64,000 bases of DNA from Paenibacillus tengchongensis. GTDB taxonomy: Bacteria; Bacillota; Bacilli; Paenibacillales; Paenibacillaceae. How positions within the stretch are numbered: the stretch's first letter is position 1; each line of letters starts with the position of its first letter. Below are positions 33,301 through 42,542 of the stretch, in pieces. Location of the stretch: the NCBI RefSeq assembly GCF_008973665.1, contig NZ_WACP01000009.1:124001-188000 (forward strand), in the 5' to 3' direction. Under the pieces are notes generated by a model. The model was given only the letters and a program-made list of their open reading frames with translations, searched no databases and had not been told where the DNA came from. Both the position numbers and the translations under genes were made by a program.

Positions 33301-35544
33301 CTATTTCACGCTTACGGATACCGTTACCGTCTTGTTGCCCAGCTTGCCTTTAATGGAAGCCGTGCCCTTGGAGACGGCAGTAATGGTCCCGGAAGCATTC
33401 ACCGTAGCCACAGATGGCTTGGAGCTGGTCCAGACAACAGCACTGGTTACATTGGCTGTTTTGCCTGTATCATAGAGCGCGGTAACGACCACCGACTTTA
33501 CTCCTCCCGGAGAAAGCGCCAGCTTGTTCTCACTCGCCGTCAGCTTCGACAGCTTCGGTACAACGTTAACCTTCACGGTCGCACTGATGCCCTGATAAGA
33601 GCCGGTCAGCGTGACGGTGCCTTCGGCTACCGCTTTGACGGATGAGCCTTTGACCGTAGCAATCTCCGGATTGGAGGAGACCCAGTTCATCGAACTGGAG
33701 AAGTTCGCCGTCTTGCCTCCCGAGAAGGTTCCGGTTACCTTGATGGTTTTGGAGCCTTTGATATTCAGTTCCAGCGCAGCTGGTTCGACCAGCAGCTTCA
33801 CAACCTTCTGCTCAATGGTCACAGGAACGCTGATCGTCTTATTGGCGTATGTGCCCTTTAGGCTGGAGGAGCCTTTGATCAGCCCTTTGACCGTTTTGCC
33901 GCTTGCGGTCTGTTTGATCACCGCATTGCTGTTGCTCAGTTCCCAGGTGATAGTATCGGAGACATCAAGCTCATCGCCGTTCTCCAGCACGGCCGTAACC
34001 TGCGGCAGCGATTTCTCCTCACCGATGACCAGGCCGAAAGCATCCTCCGGTCCGATCAGGACCAGCACTTTGTTCTGGACCGTTACTTTCACTTGCACGC
34101 TCGCCGAACGAATGGAGGCCGGCGAAGAGGATACATCGCCTTCCTTGATCTTGCCTGTAATGGTTACAGTCCCGGCTTCGCCGGCTACAAGCTTGCCGTC
34201 CTTGACAGCAGCAATATCCTCATCCGCTGAGGTCCATTCCATCTCTGCGGAAATGTCCAGCTTCGTGCCGTCCAGCTTCGTGCCGCTCACTTTCGGCAGG
34301 CTGGCGGAATCAGCGGTGTATAGCTCAAGCTCGGTCTTGTCGGCTGTCAGTTCAGTGATTGTAGGATATACCGTAACTTTAAACGATTTGCTGACACCCA
34401 GATTCTCGGCTTTGATTACTGCACTGCCGACGGCCTTTGCGGCCACGGTTGCCGAAGCATCCACAGCGGCGCCAGGCGTATTCTTGGTTACTGTCACGTT
34501 AAGCGCGTTGTCGGAGGTCCATACCGCGCTGGCCGATTCATTAACTGTAGAGTTCACAGCGTTGCGCATCTCCGCTTTGACCTGCAGGCTCTCCCCCAGG
34601 AACAGGCTTTGATCACCGGAAGGATCCAGCAGCAGCGCCTCATAGGGGGCGCGTACATAAACATCCACCGATTTGGACACACCGAGGTAGCTGGCCGTAA
34701 TGACGGCTTTGCCTGCGGACGACACCGTAATCTTGCCGTCTTCCACCTTGGCCACATTCTCGCTGGAACTGGTCCACTCCGCCTTATCGGCGATGTTCTC
34801 TTCCGTGCTGTCCGCCGTAGCTTTGGTGGCCGCCGTCAGCTGCACGGGATTATCGCCGACCAGCATTTCCAGCTCTTTGACTTCTTTGCCGGACTGCTTC
34901 AGAACCAGCGCGGAATACGGCAATTGAACCACCGCTTTAAAAGTGGCGGTCAGCCCCTTGTACTTGGCTGTAATGGTTGCAGTTCCTTCACCGACCAGTG
35001 TAATCTGGCCCTTGGAAATCGTCAGCACACCGGTGCTGGAGCTGCTCCATTCGGCCTCTTCCGTTACATCGTTCTTGGCCGTGGCGGATTCTCCGCCCAC
35101 GGCCGTTGCCTTGACGAGCAAGGTCTCCTCGTCGTCACCGAGCTTATAATTTCCTTCGGAGCTGCGCTCCAGGGTCAATTCCTTGAACGGGTGGGTGACG
35201 GACACTTCCAGTGTGGCCACCGCATTGTTGTAGGTGGCGGTAATTATGGCTGTGCCGGTATCAACCGGCGTAAGCAGGCCGTTGACCACCCTTACGACAT
35301 CAGTTTTGGAGGAGGTCCATACGGCTGCCGCCGTGACATCTCTCTTGGAAGACGAACCTTCCAGATTGGCATATACCTTAAGCTGCTTCGGTGTCTGGCC
35401 GACCGTCATCTCCACTTTGGCCGAGCTTTCAAATTCTATGGAGTTAGTGTCACCAGTAGCGGCAAAGACGTTTACCGGAAATGCTGCGGCGATGAGCAAT
35501 ATCATGATGAGGAGCATTTTCGTCGTTTTCCTGTACACAGTCAT
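33301..35544 (-). CDS. Secreted Ig-like (BIG2) repeat surface protein
   Basis: 747 residues. A signal peptide (MLLIMILLIAAAFPVNVFAA, cleavage near residue 29) is followed by about eight bacterial Ig-like group 2 repeats of roughly 85-90 residues. Each has the pattern VTxxAxWTSSxxxVxxVxxGxIxxVxxGTAxIxAxYxGxxxxxxV (for example WTSSKTDVVRVVNG and WTSSSENVAKVEDG). There is no SLH, LPxTG or membrane anchor, so it is released or bound non-covalently. The last repeat ends directly at the stop (GTASIKGKLGNKTVTVSVSV). AAGGAG precedes the ATG. Adhesion or matrix function is plausible but inferred. The 354-base gap upstream to mtaB holds its promoter region and a terminator. Confidence 0.88.
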   Translation of the reverse strand: MTVYRKTTKMLLIMILLIAAAFPVNVFAATGDTNSIEFESSAKVEMTVGQTPKQLKVYANLEGSSSKRDVTAAAVWTSSKTDVVRVVNGLLTPVDTGTAIITATYNNAVATLEVSVTHPFKELTLERSSEGNYKLGDDEETLLVKATAVGGESATAKNDVTEEAEWSSSSTGVLTISKGQITLVGEGTATITAKYKGLTATFKAVVQLPYSALVLKQSGKEVKELEMLVGDNPVQLTAATKATADSTEENIADKAEWTSSSENVAKVEDGKITVSSAGKAVITASYLGVSKSVDVYVRAPYEALLLDPSGDQSLFLGESLQVKAEMRNAVNSTVNESASAVWTSDNALNVTVTKNTPGAAVDASATVAAKAVGSAVIKAENLGVSKSFKVTVYPTITELTADKTELELYTADSASLPKVSGTKLDGTKLDISAEMEWTSADEDIAAVKDGKLVAGEAGTVTITGKIKEGDVSSSPASIRSASVQVKVTVQNKVLVLIGPEDAFGLVIGEEKSLPQVTAVLENGDELDVSDTITWELSNSNAVIKQTASGKTVKGLIKGSSSLKGTYANKTISVPVTIEQKVVKLLVEPAALELNIKGSKTIKVTGTFSGGKTANFSSSMNWVSSNPEIATVKGSSVKAVAEGTVTLTGSYQGISATVKVNVVPKLSKLTASENKLALSPGGVKSVVVTALYDTGKTANVTSAVVWTSSKPSVATVNASGTITAVSKGTASIKGKLGNKTVTVSVSVK

Positions 35545-35733
35545 CTGTTCTCTCCTTAGGCAGTAAGAATATTCGTGGCCGGTTTATGCCACACTCTTCC
35601 ACTATATCGTCAACTCCGCGCAGATTCTTTACCTTTTTTCAGTATATTATCAGCAGGCAGGGGAAAACGGGACTTTGTGACTAATTAAACTGCCGGTCAT
35701 AGTCTGCGATTATACATGACACAGCCACACACA

Positions 35734-35786
35734 AAAAAAGCGAGTGCCAGTTCTCCAAATACGGAAAATGGCAGCTCGCTTTTTTA
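35734..35786. terminator. Bidirectional terminator after mtaB
   Basis: A7-GCGAGTGCCA (35734-35750) faces TGGCAGCTCGC-T6 (35770-35786), so T runs flank both sides of a stem with one bulge. On the minus strand it ends the mtaB transcript. Confidence 0.85.
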
Positions 35787-35898
35787 GGCTCTTATTCCAA
35801 TTGGCTTATGAATCGCTCACACAAAACCGCTTTGGATGGTTCCGTCCCTACTTGGTGGTCAAAACTGCGGCATGGCACGCGGAGTAGCTTACCGCCGG

Positions 35899-37242
35899 TT
35901 AACGCGCGGACGGCTGCAGGCTTCCCCCGCCGACACGGACCAGTTCGCCCCTGCATTCATTGACGCCCGCTTCGGTAATCTTGACCTGACAAAGCTGGCC
36001 CTGCAGCGAATCGTCGCCGCCGAAGAAGACCTGCAGATAGTTGTCGGTGAAGCCGTGCTGCACATCACGTCCCGGCGCATCCTTGGCCGAACGTTCAGCG
36101 ATAACGGACAGCGTCTGGCCGACAAAGCGCTTTGCATAGGCCAGCTGCATCTCCTCGGACAGATCAATCAGCTCCTGCACGCGGGCATTCTTAATCTCTT
36201 CGTCAATCTGATTGGTCATCCGCGCCGCCGGTGTACCTGTCCGTTTGGAATACGGGAACACATGCATTTCCGAGTAGTTGACCGCCTTCATGAAATCGTA
36301 GCCGGCCCGGAACATGTCGTCCGTTTCGCCCGGGAAGCCGACGATCACGTCGGTCGTAATCCCCACATCCGGCATCGCCTTGCGGATCATTTCCATCTTG
36401 GTAAAATACTCTTCTGTCGTATACTTGCGGCGCATCGCCTTCAGCACGTCATTATGGCCGGCCTGCAGCGGAATGTGCAGGTGACGGCACATCTTGGAGC
36501 TGCTGCCGAGCACCTCCAGCAGCCTGTCGTCGATCTGGCTGGCCTCGATGGAGCTGATGCGCACTCGTTCCAGCCCGTCCACCTTATCCAGCTCCCACAG
36601 CAGATCGGACAGCCGGTAGTTGTCCAGATCATCGCCGTAGCCGCCGGTATGAATTCCGGTAAGCACGAATTCCTGGTAGCCGGCCTCCACCATCTGGTGC
36701 GCCTGCTTCACAATGGATTGCGGATCCCGGCTGCGCGACAGTCCGCGCGACCATGGAATGATGCAGAAGGTGCAGAAATTGTTGCAGCCGTCCTGAATCT
36801 TCAGGAATGCCCGCGTCCGGTCGGCGAAGCCCGGTACCTCCAGCTCCTCGAATTCGCGTGTCTTCATTATATTACGCACCGCGTTGACCGGCTGGCGCGA
36901 CTGCTGAATGTGGTTCACATGGGTCATAATCTGGTCGCGGTCCTGGTTCCCGATGACCAGATCGACGCCGGGAATGTCCAGAATTTCACCCGGCGAGGTC
37001 TGGGCGTAGCACCCCGTCACGGCGACAATCGCCTCGGGATTGCGGCGCACGGCACGGCGGATCATCTGCCGGCTCTTCTTGTCGCCGGTATTGGTCACCG
37101 TACAGGTGTTGATCAAATACACATCGGCCGGCTCTTCGAAATCAACCTGCTCGTAACCTTCATTTTTGAAAAGCTGCCAGATGGCTTCGGTGTCGTAGAA
37201 ATTGACTTTACAACCCAAAGTATAAAATGCTACGGATGGCAT
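35899..37242 (-). CDS. mtaB: tRNA threonylcarbamoyladenosine methylthiotransferase MtaB
   Basis: 447 residues. Radical SAM enzyme that converts t6A37 to ms2t6A37 in tRNAs reading ANN codons. N-terminal cluster cysteines: LGCKVN (C11), NTCTVT and TGCYAQ. The radical SAM motif is CNNFCTFCIIP, followed by SRGLSRSR and a C-terminal TRAM region. ATG at 37242, four bases after rsmE. Corresponds to B. subtilis yqeV in the same gene order. Confidence 0.95.
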   Translation of the reverse strand: MPSVAFYTLGCKVNFYDTEAIWQLFKNEGYEQVDFEEPADVYLINTCTVTNTGDKKSRQMIRRAVRRNPEAIVAVTGCYAQTSPGEILDIPGVDLVIGNQDRDQIMTHVNHIQQSRQPVNAVRNIMKTREFEELEVPGFADRTRAFLKIQDGCNNFCTFCIIPWSRGLSRSRDPQSIVKQAHQMVEAGYQEFVLTGIHTGGYGDDLDNYRLSDLLWELDKVDGLERVRISSIEASQIDDRLLEVLGSSSKMCRHLHIPLQAGHNDVLKAMRRKYTTEEYFTKMEMIRKAMPDVGITTDVIVGFPGETDDMFRAGYDFMKAVNYSEMHVFPYSKRTGTPAARMTNQIDEEIKNARVQELIDLSEEMQLAYAKRFVGQTLSVIAERSAKDAPGRDVQHGFTDNYLQVFFGGDDSLQGQLCQVKITEAGVNECRGELVRVGGGSLQPSAR

Positions 37243-37245
37243 TGT

Positions 37246-38010
37246 TCAAGCTTCCCCCATTTCTCCGGATTCATATAGTATGCAGGCCGCAGCCACCATA
37301 CCCGCCGTTTCACAGCGCAAAATGCGCTTGCCCAGCCCCACGGATACCGCACCCGCGGCTTCGGCCGCCGCGCATTCCGCCTCGCTGAAGCCGCCCTCGG
37401 GGCCGACGACAACCAGGACAGTTCCGGAAGCTCCCGGTTCTAGCTTCGATAGCCACGGAGCAACGGCAGAGCGCAGCTGCAGTCCTTCTTCCTTCTCATA
37501 ACAGAAATATACAGCATCGTATTCGCTAAAGGCCGCCAGCAGCTGCTTCCAGCTGACCGGAGGATGCACAGCGGGTACGATATTGCGGTGGGCCTGCTCC
37601 GCCGCTTCCTTGCAGATTTTGCGCCAGCGCTCCAGCCGCTTGCCCTCCTTGCGCTCGTCGTACTGTACAATTGTCCGCTCCGAAAGAAACGGAGCAAAGG
37701 CAACGGCACCGATTTCGGTGCATTTCTGAATCACGGTCTCCAGCTTGTCTCCCTTGGGCAGACTCTGAGCTACGGTAACCTTCAGCCGCGGCTCATGGCT
37801 CATGGCAAGCGGCTCGACGATACGGACAGTAACTTCGCCGATTTCTATACCGTAGATTTCCGCCAGTGCTTCGCGCTGCACGCCGTCGCTGATGATCAGC
37901 TTGTCTCCGGCCTTGCCGCGCATCACCTTGGCGATATGGCGGGCATCCTCCCCGCAAATCACTGCGGTATCGGCGCCGAACTGTTCCGGGTTTACGAAAT
38001 AACGCTGCAT
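37246..38010 (-). CDS. rsmE: 16S rRNA m3U1498 methyltransferase RsmE
   Basis: 254 residues. N-terminal PUA-like domain (MQRYFVNPEQF, DARHIAKVMRGKAGDKLIIS) and C-terminal SPOUT knot with LVVVGPEGGFSEAE and LGKRILRCETAGMVA. Methylates N3 of U1498 in assembled 30S subunits. The ATG at 38010 is preferred, with GAGG seven bases ahead; an in-frame ATG at 38022 lacks as good a site. Same place as B. subtilis yqeU. Confidence 0.95.
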   Translation of the reverse strand: MQRYFVNPEQFGADTAVICGEDARHIAKVMRGKAGDKLIISDGVQREALAEIYGIEIGEVTVRIVEPLAMSHEPRLKVTVAQSLPKGDKLETVIQKCTEIGAVAFAPFLSERTIVQYDERKEGKRLERWRKICKEAAEQAHRNIVPAVHPPVSWKQLLAAFSEYDAVYFCYEKEEGLQLRSAVAPWLSKLEPGASGTVLVVVGPEGGFSEAECAAAEAAGAVSVGLGKRILRCETAGMVAAACILYESGEMGEA

Positions 38011-38040
38011 CTTTATCCTCATCCTGTTCCATATTCAGCA

Positions 38041-38088
38041 TAAAAGCGGCGGCATTCCTGCATGCTTCCAGGACGACGGCCGCCGCTT
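38041..38088 (-). terminator. Terminator after the site-2 protease gene
   Basis: Minus strand AAGCGGCGGC (38088-38079) pairs with GCCGCCGCTT (38053-38044), with an inner TCCTG/CAGGA stem and a short T run. It lies between the site-2 protease stop and rsmE, so rsmE-mtaB must be transcribed by read-through or from a promoter in this 160-base gap. Confidence 0.7.
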
Positions 38089-38170
38089 CTGACACACCAT
38101 ACAACTCGGCTAAAAATAACACATAACATCATACAATGTTTAAGCTAGGCTGACCACCCTGAATTATGCT

Positions 38171-38854
38171 TTATACTCCGAATAATTTAAAGAATAATTG
38201 CAGGAAATCCAGCGACATCGTGCTCGCCCAGCCGGTCAGCGGAGCAATGGTATAAGCGCGCAGCGGCGGGATAAACACAATCAGCAGAAACAGCAGGGAT
38301 AACATGGTTTCATGCTGCTGTAATTTTCCGCGCAGCGGCCGCGGGGCCAGATCCTCGATAATCCGGTAGCCGTCCAGCGGCGGCAGCGGAATCAGGTTAA
38401 AGACAAACAGGAAGAAATTCCATTGAATAAAATTACCGAAGAACCAGTATAGCGCCTGCAGCACCTTATCGTTCGACACGGAATCGAACACGCCTGTGGC
38501 CACCAGCGCGGCATAAATGAGCGTTCCGAGAATACCGAGCAGCAAGTTGCTGAGCGGGCCGGCCGCCGAGACGATAATCCCCATCAGCCGCGGACGGCTG
38601 AAGTTCTCGCGGTTTACGGGAACCGGCCGCGCCCAGCCGAAGCCGGCGATCAGCAGCAGCAGAATACCGAAGAAATCAAAATGCACAGCCGGGTTCAGCG
38701 TCATCCGTCCCAGCAGCCGCGCCGTCGGATCGCCGAACTTGTTCGCGAAATAGGCATGGCTGAACTCATGCACCGAAAATGCAATCACCAGCGTGATGAG
38801 CAGAAACGGCAGCTGTTCCAGCGGAACGATCAATATACTTTCCAAGAACTCCAT
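38171..38854 (-). CDS. Site-2 protease family membrane metalloprotease
   Basis: 227 residues, six membrane helices. Zinc motif HEFSH at residues 29-33 in the second helix region, NPAVHFD at 54-60, and the third ligand region NLIPLPPLDGYRI. This is the short, PDZ-less S2P/M50B group (YwhC-like). Substrate unknown; members may cut single-helix proteins in the membrane. Two bases separate it from prmA, so the two are probably co-transcribed. Not part of the dnaJ-prmA-rsmE-mtaB run in B. subtilis, so it looks like an insertion into that operon. Confidence 0.9.
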   Translation of the reverse strand: MEFLESILIVPLEQLPFLLITLVIAFSVHEFSHAYFANKFGDPTARLLGRMTLNPAVHFDFFGILLLLIAGFGWARPVPVNRENFSRPRLMGIIVSAAGPLSNLLLGILGTLIYAALVATGVFDSVSNDKVLQALYWFFGNFIQWNFFLFVFNLIPLPPLDGYRIIEDLAPRPLRGKLQQHETMLSLLFLLIVFIPPLRAYTIAPLTGWASTMSLDFLQLFFKLFGV

Positions 38855-38856
38855 AT

Positions 38857-39915
38857 TTACCTCTTTCCGGCTGTAAACGCCACCCAGTCTTCTTCACGGG
38901 ATACTTCCATAATCTCAAAGCCGGAAGCAGTCAATGCATGGGCTACCAGCTCTTCTTTATCCTTATAAATGCCGGAGCTGATATATACGCCGCCGGGCTG
39001 CAGCGCCCGGTAAACGTCATCTGTAAATAGCACCAGAATCTCAGCCAAAATATTCGCTACTACAATCCGTACCGGCAGGGACACGCCAAGAGCTTCCTCC
39101 ACCTCCGCACCTTGAACGGCTTCGCCCGCATCCCCGCGGTGCTCTTGCCGTGCCGAAGGCCACAGCCCGGCCGCATCCGTATCCATAGCTCCGCTGCCGC
39201 CGAGCAGCGACAGCAGATCGCTCTCCTTCACCGTAATGGCCTGTTCCAGGCCGTTCAGCGCCACATTCTGCCGGGCGCTCTCCACGGCTACCGGGTCAAG
39301 GTCAAGCGCCAGCACCGGACCGGAGCCGAGCAGCACCGCCCCTACCGCCAGAATACCGGAGCCTGTGCCCACGTCGATCACTTCCTCGCCGCCGCTGATA
39401 TGCTTCTCCAGGGCGCGCAGGCAGAGCGCCGTCGTAGGATGGGTACCGGTGCCGAAAGCCATCCCGGGGTCCAGCTCAATAATGCGTTCTTCCGGCGACG
39501 AAGGCGTGTATTCCTCCCAGGTGGGCTTGATCGTCAGGCGCTCCGATACCCGCAGCGGCTTGAAGTACTGCTTCCAGGCATGTGCCCAGTCTTCCTCGTC
39601 CACCGTTCTCCAGGAGATCAGCGCTTTGCCGGGATCAATCCCGAAGGAGCGCAGCTCTTCGACGCGCGGCGTGACCTCGCGGACCACCTCTTCCATGTCC
39701 GTCTCTTGGGAGTAGTAGCCTTTGATTACTGCTTCCCCGAGCGGAATATCATTAAGCGGCTCATCGTAAAGCTCGCCGTAACGTGTCTCCCTGGTCTTGC
39801 TCAGCGAGCCGGATTCCTCGATGGACACCCCGCCTGCTCCGGCCTCATACAGCAGATTGGATACCATCTCCTGCGCCTCTTCCGTTGTATGTACCGTCAA
39901 TTCATGCCATAACAT
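38857..39915 (-). CDS. prmA: Ribosomal protein L11 methyltransferase PrmA
   Basis: 352 residues. Trimethylates L11. Substrate domain MLWHELTVHTTEEAQEMVSN, SAM loop VIDVGTGSGILAVGA, ALDLDPVAVESA, and VANILAEI. It is about 40 residues longer than typical because of an insert (GAMDTDAAGLWPSARQEHRG to AEVEEALGV) before the VANIL strand. AGGAGG lies seven bases before the ATG and is fused to the tandem repeat at 39932-40032. Confidence 0.95.
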   Translation of the reverse strand: MLWHELTVHTTEEAQEMVSNLLYEAGAGGVSIEESGSLSKTRETRYGELYDEPLNDIPLGEAVIKGYYSQETDMEEVVREVTPRVEELRSFGIDPGKALISWRTVDEEDWAHAWKQYFKPLRVSERLTIKPTWEEYTPSSPEERIIELDPGMAFGTGTHPTTALCLRALEKHISGGEEVIDVGTGSGILAVGAVLLGSGPVLALDLDPVAVESARQNVALNGLEQAITVKESDLLSLLGGSGAMDTDAAGLWPSARQEHRGDAGEAVQGAEVEEALGVSLPVRIVVANILAEILVLFTDDVYRALQPGGVYISSGIYKDKEELVAHALTASGFEIMEVSREEDWVAFTAGKR

Positions 39916-39931
39916 TATGGGTCCTCCTAAA

Positions 39932-40032
39932 AGTTTTGTTGCTAAATCCTTCAGTGCAGCTTCTACAAAACTTGCATCGGAAGCATACGCTTAGTTTTGT
40001 TGCTAAATCCTTCAGTGCAGCTTCTTACAACT
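39932..40032 (-). repeat. Tandem hairpin repeat in the prmA leader
   Basis: Copy one 39932-39979 and copy two from 39993, joined by GAAGCATACGCTT (11 of 13 bases as in the cdd linker). Each copy starts AGTTTTGTTGCTAAATCCTT; copy one has inverted ends AGTTTTGT/ACAAAACT (39932-39939 with 39965-39972), while copy two has decayed at its far end (TTACAACTT). The outer stem, the TGCATCG edge and the linker match the cdd array (TCGCTTCG edge), but the inner segment is different. On the mRNA it ends CAAAACTTTTAGGAGG, again fused to the ribosome site. Confidence 0.8.
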
Positions 40033-40076
40033 TCTACAGTATACCATTACATGGGCAGGGTGCGCCAAATAACGGG

Positions 40077-40655
40077 TTAACTGCCGGCTGCAGCCCCCTT
40101 GCCGTGGCAAAAGCAGTCCAGCGTATGGTCGTCCACCATGCCGGAAGCCTGCATGAAGGCGTAGCAGATAGTGGAGCCTACAAATTTCATCCCCTTGCGG
40201 GTCAGAGCTTTGCTCATGGCGTCCGAGGCCGGGGTTGTGGCCGGCACCTCGCTGCGGTCACGCCAGGCGTTGACCTGCGGCTTGCCGCCGGCAAAGCTCC
40301 ATACATAACGGGCAAAGCTGCCCTCATCACTGCAAATCTGCAAATACACGCCCGCATTGCGGACGATGGCGGCAATCTTCAGCCGGTTGCGGATGATGCC
40401 GGGATCCTTCATCAGCTCTTCCAGCTTGGCGGCGTCATACTGTACAATTTTTAACGGATCAAAGCCGTCAAATACCTCCCGGAAACGCTCGCGCTTCTTC
40501 AGGACGGTGTACCAGCTCAGACCCGCTTGCATCCCTTCCAGCATCAGCAGCTCAAACAGCCTGCGGTCGTCATAAAGCGGCTTGCCCCATTCCTCATCGT
40601 GATAGGCGATATACAGCGGGTCCTTGTTGACCCAGCCGCAACGGGCGCGGTTCAT
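40077..40655 (-). CDS. tag: DNA-3-methyladenine glycosylase I
   Basis: 192 residues. Removes 3-methyladenine from alkylated DNA. The conserved opening RCGWVNKDPLYIAYHDEEWG, LMLEGMQAGLSWYTVLKKRE, FDPLKIVQYD and the C-terminal zinc ligands DDHTLDCFCH are present. Start at the ATG at 40655, eight bases from AAGGAGG; ATGs at 40661 and 40679 fit less well. Stands alone, upstream of the prmA repeat. Confidence 0.94.
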   Translation of the reverse strand: MNRARCGWVNKDPLYIAYHDEEWGKPLYDDRRLFELLMLEGMQAGLSWYTVLKKRERFREVFDGFDPLKIVQYDAAKLEELMKDPGIIRNRLKIAAIVRNAGVYLQICSDEGSFARYVWSFAGGKPQVNAWRDRSEVPATTPASDAMSKALTRKGMKFVGSTICYAFMQASGMVDDHTLDCFCHGKGAAAGS

Positions 40656-40790
40656 CGGCATGTCCTCCTTGGCCTGCAAAAGATAGAATGGACCCGGGAT
40701 TTCCGCCCGCGATCCGGCTCTTCTTAAGATAAATGAACACCAGGCAAAATACCAGCCTGTTTACCCTCGGTATAAACTTTCTTTAACAGT

Positions 40791-40826
40791 AAAAAAACGC
40801 CCGGGCTCCCAGGGAACCCGAACGTT
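40791..40826 (-). terminator. Terminator after the anti-sigma gene
   Basis: Minus strand AACGTTCGGGTTCCCT (40826-40811) pairs with GGGAGCCCGGGCGTT, followed by T5 (to 40791). It lies 22 bases past the stop at 40848. Confidence 0.88.
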
Positions 40827-40847
40827 CTTCCACTTATCGCGGCATCC

Positions 40848-42542
40848 TCACGGAAGGAGTTGCACGCGTGTTTCTTTTTCCGGATCATCAGTGGTATAGG
40901 AGAACATGTAGACGGATGCTTCCGTACCCTTGAACTCCTTATACACCTCCACAACTTTGTTATCCCCGTCTCCGCTAAAATTCACCGTTACAGGCATCCC
41001 GAGAAGCTTATTCTTGCCCAAACCGATATGCGTCTGGTTGACGCCGCCGAAACGGCCGTCGTCGCTGTACGTTTCCACAAACAAATCATTGCCCTGTATA
41101 TAATAGGTCCACATCACGGGATAGCCGCCTGTCTGATGAATGAGCGTTTGTCTCGTTTCGGATATATTGGTCAGCAGCAGCGCTTCCTTGTCGCCCTTAT
41201 GTTCTGTGACCCTATAGCGGCCAACGAGGGTAATCGGAGTGTCAGCGTTGATTGTCAGATCCTTCGGACGCTCAAAGGCCAGCCCGTAAAGGTGCGGATC
41301 GTTCCTGTTATAGCCCCTATATCCGGATGTCTCCAGCGTCCGTCCGCCGACCTTAAGCAAGTACTGGCGGTATGCCGGCTGATTACTATCCTTAGTCCGC
41401 ACATTTACGCGGATTTGCGTCGGTGTAACCACCAGATTCTCGATGGCCGCTACATCGCTTCCGGCCTCCAGCGGCTTATTCACCGCCGCTTTAATTGTAC
41501 TCTGCTCCATCTGCTTCTTGCTCAGCGTTAAATCAAAGGTAAACGGAGTCTCGATCCGCTTCTCTAATTTGCTGTATTGCAGCTTAAAGACCGGCTCTCC
41601 CTTCGCGAAATCCTCTGTCTTAAAATACTGCAGCATCGTATATTCGCCGTTGTCCCCCGGCGCGCCGAACTTCCCTTTTGGTAGCTGCTGCACCGGATTC
41701 CCGCCAAGGCTTACTGTGATTTCCGGAGCAACTGTTTCTTTCGCATCCGGCTCCGTAAAAGTTACCGCAGTGGAGAGCATGACTTCTTGACCGGAGTCAA
41801 AAGGCTGGACCTCAATGGTTCCAATGCCTCCCTGAGAGATATCAAAGCTCTGCTTTGCAGGGTTGCTGATATCAAACGGCAAGTCTACTTCCTGTATACT
41901 GGTTGCCGTCAAGGCGGGAAAAGTCAATGTAACCTGCTCCGTCTTGTGCTCAGGCGCCCAGTCGCTTTCAAATAAACCGCTGTACCGCTGCGCTTCTTCA
42001 TCCCAAACCACGTAATTCATACTGTCTTCAGCAGTCTTACCGTCTGCACTTTTCAGTGAAGCATCGGGAAACTGCAAGTAAACATCCGGATTCCGCTCAC
42101 CCACCTCCAGCGAAAACAGGATGACGGTCCGGTTCTCATCAACTACTGCCGTATGCAGCGTAAGGGTGTTTCCGTCATGGTTGACGGACTGCTCCAGCTG
42201 CTGTCCCAGCTCTTGGTCCAGTGCCGTTTGAACGCCTTCTCTTAGGCCCAGCATCGGAGACCAGTCATAATATTGAATGGCCGCGTATACCGGTGCAGCA
42301 GCCAGCAGCGCGCCGAGCGAAGCTACAGCGGCCATCCTCCGCCAGTTGAGCATTGTGCCGGCGCCCGGAGCTGCCATTCTCCGCATACTCCGGGGCCGTG
42401 CCGGATTGGAACCGGCTGTCCTCGCCTCTGCTGAAGCATGCTCCTCCTGCCCCAGCCGTTCCCACATTGCATTGAAATCCGGATACGGCACACCCTCTTC
42501 CTTATTTAACCGCCGCTTCAGTATATGTTCCAGCTTGTTCAT
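40848..42542 (-). CDS. Membrane anti-sigma factor (DUF4179 type)
   Basis: 564 residues. A short cytoplasmic part (MNKLEHILKRRLNKEEGVPY), one membrane helix near 85-105 (MAAVASLGALLAAAPVYAA) and a large extracytoplasmic domain rich in beta-strands with the DUF4179-like stretch YYDWSPMLGLREGVQTALDQ. It overlaps the upstream ECF sigma gene by 41 bases, the usual partner arrangement, and probably holds that sigma factor at the membrane until an envelope signal. No protease site can be seen. ATG at 42542 with GGTGG ahead. Confidence 0.82.
   Translation of the reverse strand: MNKLEHILKRRLNKEEGVPYPDFNAMWERLGQEEHASAEARTAGSNPARPRSMRRMAAPGAGTMLNWRRMAAVASLGALLAAAPVYAAIQYYDWSPMLGLREGVQTALDQELGQQLEQSVNHDGNTLTLHTAVVDENRTVILFSLEVGERNPDVYLQFPDASLKSADGKTAEDSMNYVVWDEEAQRYSGLFESDWAPEHKTEQVTLTFPALTATSIQEVDLPFDISNPAKQSFDISQGGIGTIEVQPFDSGQEVMLSTAVTFTEPDAKETVAPEITVSLGGNPVQQLPKGKFGAPGDNGEYTMLQYFKTEDFAKGEPVFKLQYSKLEKRIETPFTFDLTLSKKQMEQSTIKAAVNKPLEAGSDVAAIENLVVTPTQIRVNVRTKDSNQPAYRQYLLKVGGRTLETSGYRGYNRNDPHLYGLAFERPKDLTINADTPITLVGRYRVTEHKGDKEALLLTNISETRQTLIHQTGGYPVMWTYYIQGNDLFVETYSDDGRFGGVNQTHIGLGKNKLLGMPVTVNFSGDGDNKVVEVYKEFKGTEASVYMFSYTTDDPEKETRVQLLP

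Noticed and set aside
33301..35544. CRISPR-like repetition
   Set aside because: The repetition is at protein level (BIG2 domains) with diverged DNA; no short identical direct repeats with spacers.
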